Shown piece after piece: positions 12,351 through 23,696 of a stretch of 64,000 bases of DNA. The notes beneath the pieces are model-generated. The model was given only the letters and a program-made list of their open reading frames with translations, was not told where the DNA came from and did no database searches. Both the position numbers and the translations under genes were made by a program. This DNA is from Delphinus delphis. Taxonomy: Eukaryota > Chordata > Mammalia > Artiodactyla > Delphinidae. Position 1 is the first letter of the stretch, and each line of letters begins with the position of its first letter. The stretch covers positions 84,763,488 through 84,827,487 of the forward strand of contig NC_082692.2 of assembly GCF_949987515.2 (NCBI RefSeq). Reading direction: 5' to 3'.

Positions 12351-13618
12351 TTATTAGTAGCCCATAAAACCCAGACCTTGGGGAAGCCACTAAAAAATTC
12401 CCAAGTGCAGAATACTCCTCTCTCCATCATAAAACAAGCCTGAAGTAGGACTGTGTTCTCAGTGGAATGAATTTTAGAAACATTTCCTGCTTTCTCCAGG
12501 TGATATGAGGAATATAACATTGATAAAGTCAACACTTCTTTGAAGGACAGCTTAGAGAACGTCATTCACTTTCCGGGTTATTGTTCAGAATTAGCTCTTG
12601 TTTACCAAGTTGTAGTTAAAAGGGAAAATGCAGAGCAGGGCAGAGGGTAATACTGCTAACCAGCCTCATTCTAAGCAGTCTCCTGATGATGACTTTGAAG
12701 CCTCGATACCTCAGGAAAAATCTTTAATTGCCTTTTCAGAAGCATTTCTCCTTTGTATACACCGTTTGTGGAAGTCAAGGAAGTACATGTTAATAACTGC
12801 AGATAGGATTAGCAAGCTGTACCTCATATTCTGGACGCAAGTGGTTAATGACTAGTGTACTTAGCATGTGTTGTCTACACAGTGGGAAAACGGGACAGAA
12901 TAGGCATCAGAGATCCCACGACCAAATCCACAACACCGAGGACACCCACCCCAGGAGGGGGGCGACCTTCTTCTTCCTCACTGAATAGAAAGCTTTCGTA
13001 ACCTCACAACTGAGTGGGTTCAGCGTCCCCTTCAACCAGCCCTCTGAGCCCACCATGGCATTCTTATGCTCATTTCCCATGAATTCCTGAACTTTACATA
13101 AAAAATTTAACCATGATGTCTTAGCTCCTCATGTTCGTTTTGCGTTCTTTTCCCAAAAGTTGGCTTTCTTCCAACAGGTGAGTATTTGTGATGGGAGAAT
13201 TCTGACCTCACTTTTAACAGAAAGCCCCCCATCGAAGAATACGCAACAGGAACTGCCGGGAAAAGGCAGGGACATTGGGGAAAGTGTATACCATAAAACG
13301 TGGTTTGTGTTAAGACCTCCAGGTCTTAATGTACAGGAGCTGAGTGATAACACCATCGGCTCACTCACTGGAGCACCTATTTTGATTTTTATACGTTGCT
13401 TGTATTGTTAGATGGAATACGATAGAGTCACTATTAACTTGGTAAGCAGTCACAAATGGGTGTTTTTCATTTCTTACTGCCTGGAATAAGATACATCTTC
13501 AGGATAATTTCCCTTGGGTCCAACTATTAAAAATGCAAAGTATGAGGGGAAAGGATACATCTGGAATAATAGAAAACATCAGGGGAAAAAAATTCTGCCT
13601 AACACTGTCGTTCCAAGG
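12351..13618. other. unique non-coding stretch
   Basis: No clear repeat or exon. Short open frames on both strands (for example near 12628-12855 and 13160-13411) lack recognisable domains. Confidence 0.45.
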
Positions 13619-13838
13619 CAGCAGTTCCCAATAGGGGGTGATTTTGCCCGCCCCCTAGCCCCACCCAGGGGACATCTGGCAATGTCTGGGGACAGTTTTG
13701 GTTGTCACAACTGGGAAGAACGGGTGTTACTGGGAAACCAGGGATGCGTGTGGTTAAAATCCTACAATGCACAGCACAGGCCGCAGCACAAAAAGTATTT
13801 GGTCCCTCATGTTGGTAACATCACAGTTAAGAAAACTG
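13619..13838 (+). mobile_element. MER20-like hAT-Charlie element
   Basis: A near full-length copy. It begins 'cagcagttcccaat' and contains 'gtgattttgcccgccccc', 'gacatctggcaatgtctggg', 'ttttggttgtcacaactggg' and 'tcctacaatgcacagcacag'. The flanks ttccaagg and ttctatgg match at six of eight positions, consistent with an 8 bp hAT target duplication. A 129-codon open frame through it is incidental. Confidence 0.85.
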
Positions 13839-13845
13839 TTCTATG

Positions 13846-14849
13846 GAATTTGCACTGCATCAAAGCAATGAGTGACAGTTCTTTTTCGATAATAAATTTA
13901 TAATATGCCTTAAAATGTTAATGACTTGTGACGTTTGCTCGCATTTCTGCTTCGTAAATACTAGTGAATCGAGCAACTGTGATGGGGCAAGGTTAGGCAC
14001 AACTTAGGTGATGCTCTGTCATGGAGTGCTGTGTTTCATGAGGGTGGCAATGAGGAGGGTGAGGGAGAGCGTGCTCACAAGCAAATAGGAGGAGAGGTGC
14101 CTGGAAATGGAAGCGACCAAGCCTGGAAGGGAAGACTGGAGGTGCAACCTTCACTGAGCTGGGAGCAGGGAAGGGCTGGGATTAAAGGAATATTTCAGGG
14201 AGAGAAATCTGATGGAAGTACGCTGGATGCGGCTAAAGCAAGGAAACCAGGGGGCAAATTAGGAAGCTTGAGTCCGGTACTGACAGAGGCAGTAAGAGTG
14301 GGAATCAAAAGAGGGCTGGGGGCTCCCTCCCTTTTCCCCCTGACTCCTGAGCACATACGTGCTCTATCACGACTCCCTATTCTGCTGTGAAATCTGTACC
14401 CCCCGCTCCTGACAAGTACGCATGGCAACCTTAAAACAGGTTTCCTCAACCTCAAGTGTCCCTGATGGACAGAACTAGACCTCATCGCCTCCCCTTCTTC
14501 CTCCCCACTGGGTCCTCAGCCTGCTCTAAGCTGGCTTCTGCCCCTCCCCTCTGCCCCAAATACTCCTACCGCAGTCGCTAACGCGACTGGAGTTGCTAAA
14601 TTCAATTGACACTTTTCAATCCTTACCTCACTTGACCCCCTGACAGCACATGACACTGTCATTCACATCGTCTCTCTCTGGGGGGAAAAAAAAAATCTCT
14701 CTTCTTTGCCTCCAGGTTTTCCTGCTCACGGTGCTTCTCTGCCTACATATCTGGGTGTCTCCTTCTCACTCCTTTTAAGGAGCGTGACTTCCTCTGCTCA
14801 TTCTGAAATCTTTCATCTTGCTTAGAGTTCCATACTCAGGATTGCCAAA
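13846..14849. other. unique non-coding stretch
   Basis: Richer in G+C than its surroundings from 14030 to 14560. Overlapping open frames of 119 (plus) and 96 (minus) codons lie at 14031-14485 but have no recognisable family features. No transposon recognised. Confidence 0.4.
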
Positions 14850-14869
14850 CTCTAAAGCAGGGGTTGACA

Positions 14870-15491
14870 AACAACCCAATCCAAAAATGGGCAGAAGACC
14901 TAAACAGACATTTCTCTAAAGAAGATATACAGATTGGCAACAAACACATGAAAGAATGCTCAACATCATTAATCATTAGAGAAATGCAAATCAAAACTAC
15001 AATGAGATATCATCTCACATGGGTCAGAATGGCCATCATCAAAAAATCTACAAACAATAGATGCTGGAGAGGGTGTGGAGAAAAGGGAACACTCTTGCAC
15101 TGTTGGTGGGAATGTAAATTGATACAGCCACTATGGAGAACAGTATGGAGGTTCCTTAAAAGAACTACAAATAGAACTACCAAACAACCAAGCAATCCCA
15201 CTACTGGGCATATATCCCGAGAAAACCATCATTCAAAAAGAGTCATGTACCAAAATGTTCATTGCAGCTCTATTTACAATAGCCAGGACATGGAAGCAAC
15301 CTAAGTGTCCATCATCGGATGAATGGATAAAGAAGATGTGGCACATATCTACAATGGAATATTACTCAGCCATAAAAAGAAACGAAATTGAGTTATTTGT
15401 AGTGAGGTGGATGGACCTAGAGTCTGTCATACAGAGTGAAGTAAGTCAGAAAAACAAATACCGTATGCTAACACATATATATGGAATCTAA
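14870..15491 (+). pseudogene. LINE-1 ORF2 C-terminal remnant
   Basis: Translation shows the ORF2 C-terminal region: [18 protein letters not shown], then [14 protein letters not shown], then [20 protein letters not shown] with the conserved C-terminal cysteines. A frame break near 15170-15250 separates this from [19 protein letters not shown] and a final segment ending at a stop near 15491. Only about the last 200 of some 1,275 residues remain. The endonuclease and reverse transcriptase domains are absent, so it cannot function. Confidence 0.93.
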
Positions 15492-15868
15492 GGGGAAAAA
15501 AAAGGTCATGAAGAACCTAGGGGCAAGACGGGAATAAAGACACAGACCAACTACAGAATGGACTTGAGGATATGGGGAAAGGGATGGGTAAGCTGTGACA
15601 AAGTGAGAGAGTGGCATGGACATATATACACTACCAAAGGTAAAATAGATAGCTAGTGGGAAGCAGCTGCATGCACAGGGAGATCAGGTCAGTGCTTTGT
15701 GACCACCTAGAGGGGTGGGATAGGGAGGGAGACGCAAGAGGGAAGAGATATGGGGACATATGTATACGTATAACTGATTCACTTTGTTATAAAGCAGAAA
15801 CTAACACACCATTGTAAAGCAATTATACTCCAATAAAGATGTTAAAAATATAAAATAAAATAAAAAAT
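14870..15868 (+). mobile_element. 5'-truncated LINE-1 with 16 bp target duplication
   Basis: About 1 kb of L1 3' end: the C-terminal part of ORF2, a 3' untranslated region, and a short A-rich tail (aaaataaaataaaaaat). It is bounded by a perfect 16 bp direct repeat, aaagcaggggttgaca, at 14854-14869 and 15869-15884, the hallmark of target-primed reverse transcription. It landed at the left end of an older hAT element. It is very similar to the antisense copy at 16520-17675. Confidence 0.95.
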
Positions 15869-16115
15869 AAAGCAGGGGTTGACAGTTTTTTTCTGGAAAG
15901 GGCCAGAGAGTAAATATTTTCCACTTTGCAGGCCACACGGTCCCTGTCCCAATAACTCAGAGCTGTAGCTCCCTCATATCACAAATGTAACCAGAAACAA
16001 GACACTAACATGTCTCGGGCATGACTGAGTGACTGCCAATAAAACTTTATTTACAAGACAGGTAGCAGCGGGATTTGTCCCACAGGGCTGTAGTTTGCTG
16101 ACCCTTGCTTGAAAG

Positions 16116-16507
16116 CACCATCCCTGGAAGACCTTATCCTTCCCATGGCTTCATTTCAGTACTACCTACATCCGCTGAATGCTGAAGTATTTCCGCCAAC
16201 CAAAGTATCTTTGCAGAGCTACAGACCCGGACTCCTACAACCTTCTGGACATTGCTGGACATTTCTTCTGGATGTGATAAAATAACCTCAACTTTGTGTC
16301 AGACTGAGATCATCTATTTCTTCCTCCATCCAAACCCCAAGCCAGCGGTTTTCAAACAGAGGTCACTTTTCAAATCAAGAATTATCTCATCATCTTCCTT
16401 CTCTTTTATTTCCCCCATTACCAGTTCCCATCTACTCTACCTACTATTCATTCATTCATTCATTCATTGCTTAACCAATACAAGCTTGTAATAGTATTTA
16501 CATCATC
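16116..16507. other. unique spacer between two opposed L1 copies
   Basis: Non-coding. It ends in a (CATT)n run at 16446-16468 that may be the remnant end of an L2 or MIR element. It forms most of the spacer between the two inverted LINE-1 copies. Confidence 0.5.
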
Positions 16508-16519
16508 TCACTTGATTTA

Positions 16520-17675
16520 TATTTTTAACATCTTTATTGGAGTATAATTGCTTTACAATGGTGTATTAGTTTCTGCTTTATAACAAAGTGAATCAGTTAT
16601 ACATATACATATATCCCCATATCTCTTCCCTCTTGTGTCTCCCTCCCTCCCACCCTCCCTATCCCACCCCTCTAGGTCGTCACAAAGCACCGAGCTGATC
16701 TCCCTGAGCTGATCTCCCTGTGCTATGTGGCTGCTTCCCACTAGCTATCTATTTTACCTTTGGTAGTGTATATATGTCCATGCCACTCTCTCACTTTGTC
16801 ACAGCTTACCCTTCCCCCTCCCTGTGTCCTCAAGTCCATTCTCTAGTAGGTCTGCATCTTTATTCCCATCTTGCCCCTAGGTTCTTCATGACCATTTTTT
16901 TGTTTCGTTTTTTAGATTCCATATATATGTGTTAGCATATGGTATTTGTTTTTCTCTTTCTGACTCACTTCACTCTGTATGACAGACTCTAGGTCCATCC
17001 ACCTCACTACAAATAACTCAACTTCGTTTCTTTTTAGGGCTGAGTAATATTCCATTGTAGGTATGTGCCACATCTTCTTTATCCGTTCATCTGTTGATGG
17101 ACACTTAGGTTGCTTCCATGTCCTGGCTATTGTAAATAGAGCTGCAATGAACACTGTGGTACATGACTTTGAATTATGGTTTTCTCAGGGTATATGCCCA
17201 GTAGTGGGATTGCTGGGTCATATGGTAGTTCTATTTGTAGTTTTTTAAGGAACCTCCATACTGTTCTCCATAGTGGCTGCATCATTTACATTCCCACCAA
17301 CAGTGCAAGAGTGTTCCCTTTTCTCCACACCCTCTCCAGCATTTATTGTTTGTAGATTTTTTGATGATGGCCATTCTGACCGGTGTGAGGTGATACCTCA
17401 TTGTAGTTTAGATTTGCATTTCTCTAATGATTAGTGATGTTGAGCATCCTTTCATGTGTTTGTTGGCAGTCTGTATATCTTCTTTGGAGAAATGTCTGTT
17501 TAGGTCTTCTGCCCATTTTTGGATTGGGTTGTTTGTTTTTTTGTTACTGAGCTGCATGAGCTGCTTGTAAATTCTGGAGATTAATCCTCTGTCAGTTGCT
17601 TCGTTTGCAAATGTTTTCTCCCATTCTGAGGGTTGTCTTTTCATCTTGTTTATGGTTTACTTTGCTGTGCAAAAG
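16520..17675 (-). mobile_element. 5'-truncated LINE-1, antisense
   Basis: The minus strand reads ORF2 C-terminus, 3' untranslated region and an A-rich end (seen as 'atttatatttttaacatc' on the plus strand). Flanking direct repeats are tcacttgattta (16508-16519) and tcacttcatttt (17676-17687). It is about 160 bp longer at its 5' end than the 14870-15868 copy and shares the whole length of that copy. A local duplication of gagctgatctccct at 16692-16719 is missing from the other copy. Confidence 0.93.
16912..17673 (-). pseudogene. LINE-1 ORF2 C-terminal remnant, antisense
   Basis: Minus-strand translation gives [20 protein letters not shown], then [20 protein letters not shown] and [19 protein letters not shown] stop follows REMQI at about 17408. 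A later frame gives [19 protein letters not shown] and ends near 16912. The disruptions and the missing catalytic domains make it a dead fragment. It starts further upstream in ORF2 than the 14870 copy. Confidence 0.92.
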
Positions 17676-18008
17676 TCACTTCATTTTTTATGGCAACTCC
17701 CACTGAACGGCAAGTATGGACAGTCATATCCCATTTTACAGATAAGTGCATCAAATCTTCAAAAAATAATGTGCCTGGAAAGAAGTGGAATTAGGGCTTG
17801 GGCTCTACCTGCTATTTAAATAGTATCTGTTTCTCTGCACCCTTGCCTTGGAGCATGCCCCCATCCCTTTATAACTGTGAATGGGAATGGATACATCTCC
17901 CAGCCTGGCCATGTCACAGCACGCCTGATCACATGACCTCCTTTGTTTAATGGCTCCTCCTTCAATGGCTCCCTAATGCCTCACATGTGAAGTCCCAAAC
18001 CTCTAGGC

Positions 18009-18723
18009 TTCCTCTGTCCAGCAGGAAAGCCACTGGCTACGTGAAATTATTGAACAATTAAAATGTGTCTAGAGGGCTGCCCTGGTGGCGCAGTGGTTGA
18101 GAGTCCGCCTGCCGATGCAGGGGACAGGGGTTTGTGCCCCGGGCCGGGAAGATCCCACATGCCGCGGAGCGGCTGGGCCCGTGAGCCATGGCCGCTGAGC
18201 CTGCGCGTCCGGAGCCTGTGCTCCGCAGCGGGAGAGGCCACGGCAGGGAGAGGCCCGGGTACCGCAAAAAAAAAAAAAAAAAAAAAAAAGTGGCTAGAGT
18301 GACTGTAGAGCTGAATTTTTGCTATATGTGAAATTTTAATGCAAACTAGTTTTAATTTAAAAACTGATACGTGGCTCAGTGATTGGAAAATTTTCAGGTA
18401 TGTGCTGAACAACTTGGATATATGCATCTACCTTCTCAGCTGTAAGTTCTGTGAAATTTAAGTACAGATCAAGTATTTCTGATGAAATTTTAATATCCAA
18501 ACTGAGATGATTTTTCAGATCTAGTATGAAAGAAAAGAATGTAAAAGGTGGCTTTCATAAATTTTAAATAGTGATTACAGGTTAGAATGATGATATTTTG
18601 AATTGGGTTAAATAAAATACTTTTACAATATACACCGGATTCGTTTTACATTTTTAATGTAGCTCATAGAAAATTTTAAATTCCTTAGCGGGGCTCTCAT
18701 TTTATTTCTACTGCATAGCACTG
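18009..18723 (-). mobile_element. hAT-type DNA transposon relic, split by a CHR SINE
   Basis: Starts near 'ctgtccagcaggaaagccac' and ends 'tatttctactgcatagcact'. The interior includes 'agagctgaatttttgctat', 'ttgggttaaataaaatactt' and 'aattttaaattccttagcg'. The same family, in the opposite orientation, is at 32635-32962. The flanks ctctaggc and ggctaggc fit an 8 bp target duplication. It lies inside an L2 and itself contains a CHR SINE. Confidence 0.75.
18075..18289 (+). mobile_element. CHR SINE with long A-tail
   Basis: A near-complete CHR element with A box TGGCGCAGTGG. The B box is altered by a C-to-T change (GGTTTGTGCCC), which should weaken Pol III transcription. It ends in an uninterrupted A-tail of about 24. 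The target duplication is atgtgtctagag before and aagtggctagag after. The long, pure tail suggests a fairly recent insertion. Confidence 0.95.
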
Positions 18724-19197
18724 GGCTAGGCACGCAGCCCTTCATGATCTGGCTGTACCACTATACCTGTTCTTTTCTCTCTCTGTTTCTCCCTCTCTCT
18801 TTCTAGTCTCCTCTCCTCCCCTTCCCCATCTACACTGTGGCCATGCTCAACGACGGCCTTGAATGCCTCTGTACCTCCACACACGTGTTCCCTCTACCTC
18901 TAAGTCTCTGTGGTGAATCTTCATGGAGCTAAGTCCTACGGAACTTCAAAACTCAGCTCAAGCTAAGAAGCGTTAACAGACCATCCTCACCACCAAGTCT
19001 GGGATAGGCATTCAGGCACAGGGTCTCATCAAGCTTTATACCAAACTCTTGCAGAGCAATCGTTACACTGTCTTGTAATTTTCTGCATGCTTAACTGTAA
19101 GCCAGGGATGACGTCTTGTACCTCACATGGTACGAGGCAATTTGATAAATAAATCACTGTCTATCAGATGGATGGATGAATGAATGAATGAATGAGA

Positions 19198-19606
19198 TAT
19201 TGTGCAGCTAGAACCAAAGACCTGGGAGCTGTCTGGTTAGAAGAATTGAGGAGGCATCAGTAAGTTTCTCTGATTTCCAGCCCAGATGATCAGGAGAATA
19301 ATGATGTTCTCGAAAGAACAGCCAAGCGAGGGAAAGAGACTGTTCTCAGGAGAGAAGCAGAAGTGAAAACAAGAGCTGTGCTGGGGGGAGTCACGAGTAC
19401 ATGGCTAACACTTCAAACGGAGTGGGTAAGATTGAGAGGGGCCGGGAGGGATCCTCCAAACAAACCGTAGGCAATTCGTATATTTAGAAAACAGGAAGAG
19501 GGACACTATCTGAGCACTAACTTCTTGTCCTCACAACTACCCTGTGCAGTACGTATTAACCCCCATTTTGAGAAGAAAACACTAAAGGTCAGGGAAAATT
19601 AATGTA

Positions 19607-19662
<56 letters not shown>

Positions 19663-20519
19663 CAAGCTGGTGGACAAACGTGCGAACGTCAGAGTCATCC
19701 AATCTCTCTCTGTCCACCGTAGAGGGACATCAGAAGCAGAACCACAGAGAGTGACATAGAAGTCAGAAGACAGTTTCAAGAAGGAAGGGGTGGTTGGTGA
19801 TTTCAAGCAGTTTAGAGAAGTTGAGTATGATAAGATGATGGAGAAGGCAAAAGGGAATTCCCCTGCCCAACATCAAATATCTTCATCCTCTTGCCCTTTT
19901 CTCCTTCCCTTCTGAGAGTAAGAGGTTGTTCACCTTCTACCTTCACTCTTAAATCCGTGCCCTCCGTCAACTACCGTCCCTCCAACATCAACCCGACTCT
20001 CCCTAGCGGTCCCCTCATTTTAGCCTATAATTACGTTCAAGGTACTCTGCCCCCAGATCGTCATTTCCGGGTTACCCTTTTGCTCCTCCTGTGTCCACCC
20101 TTCAGCCTCTTTCCCTTACTCAGTTAAGTGTCTTGAAAGGACGTTCTCTCCACGATTTTGTCTTCTACTTGCAACTCTCTGCACTGTGGATTCTCAATTA
20201 TCCAGGCTAGGATGGTAATTCCTAAGCTCTGAAGCGAATTAGGATTCAGTACTTCACCCAGATCCAGGGCAGCAAGGCTGGGGTAGAACCCTGGAGGCAA
20301 CATTTACTACAAGCAGGCTAGGGGATGAGGATGCAGGCGGTGCCAGAGCACAGCCAGAAACACCGCGAAACCCCACAGACCAGAGGTTCTCTGTCACACC
20401 CCACATTTAAGGCCACTCTGAAACCTCTCGCATACTTTCTCTGAGACCACACTGCACCCCCCGATTTGCTGCTGGACTCTGTAACCCTTCACCTCCTGGG
20501 TCTTTTATTTATTTATTTT
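19198..20519. other. unique non-coding stretch
   Basis: Includes a possible MIR-like piece near 19505-19600 ('ctcacaactaccctgtgcag', 'cccccattttgag') and the AC microsatellite described separately. A pyrimidine-rich stretch at 19860-20120 has a 78-codon open frame that does not look coding. Confidence 0.45.
19609..19660. repeat. (AC)26 perfect microsatellite
   Basis: Twenty-six uninterrupted AC units. This is the longest pure dinucleotide run in the window and is likely to be length-polymorphic between individuals. Alternating purine/pyrimidine sequence of this kind can adopt Z-DNA. Confidence 0.98.
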
Positions 20520-21465
20520 TGGGGAAGACTTCACTATCTCCATCCACGCATTCAGTGTTGCTGTTCCTTAAGTTCCCCTGTGCCCACCGCATATGCTTTA
20601 CCCCTGCTTAATGCAGTGATTACTCCAGATTGGACCCCCAAGAACTACTTCTCTCCTTTATTGGTTATTCACACCACTCAAAGTCCATCAGATGTCCCAA
20701 AACTCAACATGTCCAAAACTGTACACTCTTTCCTCAAACCTGCTAATTTTCCTGATCAGGAAAACACCACTGTCATCTTCTTTGACACTCAGTTGCCCAC
20801 TGAGATGTGGTAATCTTTAGTCTTACATACCCAACCAGTTTATCCTCGTTCTTTTCGTCATCACCATGGCCATCCAGCCCTCATCATCTCATCTCTCTCC
20901 TGCAATACCCAAGGAACCTTCTGCTACTATCACGAGCATCATTCAAAACAAAACCCAATCTGGCTGAGTCATTCCCTTGCCTGCAAACCTCCCAAAGCTC
21001 GCCTGTCCTCAAAGGATAATCCTAATTCCTTTGCTTGGAAATAACAGGGCCCTTGTGTAACTTCCCGGACTTCTCTCCTGCTGTCCTCCTCCACTGACCC
21101 ACACTACTCCATGTTACCTGCTGTTTTCCAAACATGCTTTACTCTGTCATATCTCTACATAAGTTGTTCCCTCCCTCTCAGATGCCCCTTTCCTACTACT
21201 TTAATTAATGAACTCCTATGAATGCTTTGAAACCCAGATCAAATGTTACCTTATTTATTTAGATATTTATTTCATCCTAAGTACTCCAGATGTACTTTAT
21301 TTTTATGTTGGCCAAAGGTCACATTTCTTTATGATAAAGACTAAACTCCTCCTCCCACTAGGCTAAAAGTATCTCTCATTGCTTCACTAAAGTCTAATAG
21401 TACTGAATGCTGAGCAATCACTCAGCAAAGGTTTGTGGAATGAATGAATGAATGAATGAATGGGG
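20520..21465 (+). mobile_element. LINE-2 3' region
   Basis: Recognisable L2 segments in the right order are 'ccaaaactcaacatgtccaa' (near 20697), 'gctgagtcattcccttgcct', 'acatgctttactctgtcata', 'cctatgaatgctttgaaacc' with 'cagatcaaatgttacct', and a (GAAT)n end at 21438-21462. It includes degraded ORF2 C-terminal sequence, with the coding frame broken many times. Confidence 0.8.
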
Positions 21466-23562
21466 TCACGGGCAATGCAAAGATGCAGAAGTGAGCCATC
21501 AGTCACACTGCCTGAACCATGGCAGCTGCTCAAGAAACGGAGAATCCCTTCTCTTCGAAGACTAAGGAGGTGATCAAAGAGAAAAACAGGCTGAGGATTC
21601 TGAGTTTAGAGAAGGGAAATTTAGCAAGTCACATGACCACCATTTTTATAGTAAAAGAGGACTTAAAGTATCTGCTGAGATCAAATGACGGTAGAGCAGA
21701 GGCTCAAGTGTAGTTGGCAAGTTCCTGTACAGTCAATGTGGTAAAAGAGAGGACTCTAAAACCACAAACCCTGGGATTGTTGAGCCCAGGAGGGCTTGCT
21801 GAGTTGAGACCAGAATGCAGAGCTGTGTACTCAGCACGGTTCTCAGAGAGTCTCCATCAGCACTCATCAGCTTAGGAAGTGCAGTGGAGTCGATGGAACA
21901 TGGAGAGTTGCCAAAGTCCAAGAAGTAGAGGAAGAAGGGATAAGGGAGAGAGATGCAGGGAGTGTACCACTCAAGGGGCTAGTTATTGGCTCTATGCTGG
22001 GCAGCAAGGGAAGTAGACATGGGATGGAGAAGTAAAGTACAATCAATGCCAGTGATGGGAAGGCTGTGAGCAAACTGAGGATTTGAAGTGCCTGGGTAAA
22101 AGACATATAACAAAAAAACACTGAGGTTTAAACAAGCTTCTAAAATCATCCAGCAAGGCAAAGGGAGAAGATCCGGCACGTGGCACAGCGACACGCAGTC
22201 GTGCCCAGTGGACATTTGCTAAATAAATGAGTCAATGACTGCATGGGACGGAGTCAACCCCTCGCCCAGCGGTCCTTTGTGAGCTACCAGCATCTAATTT
22301 ATCATCAAGCTCATTAGAAAACAGTCACAGATTAACAGTGTACTCCAAGGACATCCCACAGACTGGTAGTTTTGACAAGGATATATCTGACGTTATTCTA
22401 ACAGGATCACAGCGGCACTATGTTTAACAGTTAGGAATACTCAGCTACGAAGATGCCCAGATCTGCCAGGACCTAGCCTATTACAGACAGTCAGTAAATA
22501 CCACTTGAATGAATGAACAGATGCGTAAGTGGATGGATGAATGACAGAATACACATTACTTACAATGCATATAACAAACACCGGCTACCTTCCAAAATCA
22601 TCACTTGAGGTACACTATTCACCCAAGGCAGCCTGAGCAAGCAACATGGAGTGAACAGTTAAGGCATCTTGTTTCTCAAAAATTCAGCAGATACAAAGGT
22701 ACTAGCTGGGAAGTGGCAGCGTGTGAAGGCGTGTGATTCTGCTGCTTGCCATGTTACTCCAATACATTTGCCGCAGAAACGCTAAACTGTCAATCCCTTT
22801 TGCCTGGGTAGCCTCGTTTCAGAAGTGGCTCAATCTGAACAGCAGTGAGCTCTCCATTTAATGCCTCTTACTTCATAAACTACTAGGAGAGCTCCATTCG
22901 CTCAGCAACTGGGAAGGAAACTGAGCTGATAAGAGAATTAATGCTTTCTTCCCAAATCACATCATCTAGGATAATAAACGCATGTTAAATAAATAACGCT
23001 TAAAAGAAATAGGAGAAAAACATTTTAACATAAAGCTCTAAGCTATATTGATGTTTATAAGTATTGCTGGTTGGGAGGAGGACTTCTGAGCTTAGTCATA
23101 ATTGCTAATGCTGCGGATTTGTTCCCTGCAGAATTCTCTGAGATAAACACAGATTTGCATATTTTGAAGGTATTTTGTCTGTCTGTTACACATTCCTGTG
23201 ACTGTAAAGAATTTTTCTTTATCACGAGTAGTTAGTTTCCACCCCTCATTTCCAATTCTCTGCCCACTTTTTTCCCCTTTCCAGCCTTTTGGGATTCCTC
23301 CCCGCCAACACCAGGGTTGAAAGAAACCTTTTGAGCCAGGAGGTTGCGAACAGAAACCCAATCGCATCTCTGGAAAGGAAGAGAGTGAGGGGATTCGATG
23401 CAGAGCGAGAATGGATACAGGAAAGGGTGCCAACCACAGGGGCGCAAGTTAGACTACGAAAAATCATGTCTTCAGACGCTGAGGCAGTATTTCCTTCAAA
23501 GACAGTAGGTTCACAGACAATTTTCCCCTTCTAGAAACAAATGGTGGTGTTACAGATTAAAA
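21466..23562. other. mostly unique stretch with MIR/L2-like tails
   Basis: At 22185-22250 ('tggacatttgctaaataaat') and 22480-22545 ('tcagtaaataccacttgaat', then GAAT/GGAT units) there are old MIR or L2 3' ends. The rest is unrecognised and non-coding, including several overlapping short open frames at 23232-23534. Confidence 0.5.
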
Positions 23563-23573
23563 CTGAATGAATC

Positions 23574-23685
23574 CTCTATGTACGTCTCTAACTGATTCGC
23601 TGTGCCGTAGAGCAGAAAGTAACACAACATTGCAAATCGACTATACGCCAGTAAAAAATTTTTAAAAATTAAAAAAAAAAAACAA
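23574..23685 (+). mobile_element. very short LINE-1 3' end insertion
   Basis: About 110 bp of L1 3' end ('agcagaaagtaacacaacat', 'tgcaaatcgactatacgcca') with an A-rich tail. It is bounded by ctgaatgaatc (23563-23573) and cggaatgaatc (23686-23696). It is a dead-on-arrival insertion from the older L1 subfamily also seen at 34074-34856. Confidence 0.85.
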
Positions 23686-23696
23686 CGGAATGAATC

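Larger units (their letters stand above)
14858..16107 (+). mobile_element. hAT-type DNA transposon relic, split by an L1
   Basis: The left end 'caggggttgaca' (14858-14869) and right end 'tttgctgacccttg' (to 16107) form inverted termini. The interior at 15885-16107 contains 'ctggaaagggccagagagta', 'aatattttccactttgcagg' and 'caataaaactttatttacaa', a familiar MER1-group hAT family whose exact name I do not assign. The flanks ctctaaag (14850-14857) and cttgaaag (16108-16115) are a plausible 8 bp target duplication. An L1 of 14870-15868 sits just 12 bp inside the left end. Confidence 0.8.
17830..19197 (+). mobile_element. LINE-2 3' region, split by a hAT element
   Basis: The left part (to 18008) has 'gatcacatgacctcctttg' and 'aatggctcctccttcaatgg'. 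The right part (from 18724) resumes with 'cagcccttcatgatctggct' and runs through 'tggagctaagtcctacgg', 'acttcaaaactcagctcaag' and 'gataaataaatcactgtcta' to a (GAAT)n end at 19170-19197. This order is the known course of the L2 ORF2 end and 3' tail. The interruption at 18009-18723 is a hAT insertion. Confidence 0.8.

Noticed and set aside
13514..13903. 129-codon open frame as a gene
   Set aside because: Most of it overlaps a MER20 transposon relic.
14864..15491. Possible host gene with RT-like C-terminus
   Set aside because: This is a 5'-truncated LINE-1 with a target duplication and a frame break, so it was annotated as a pseudogene fragment.
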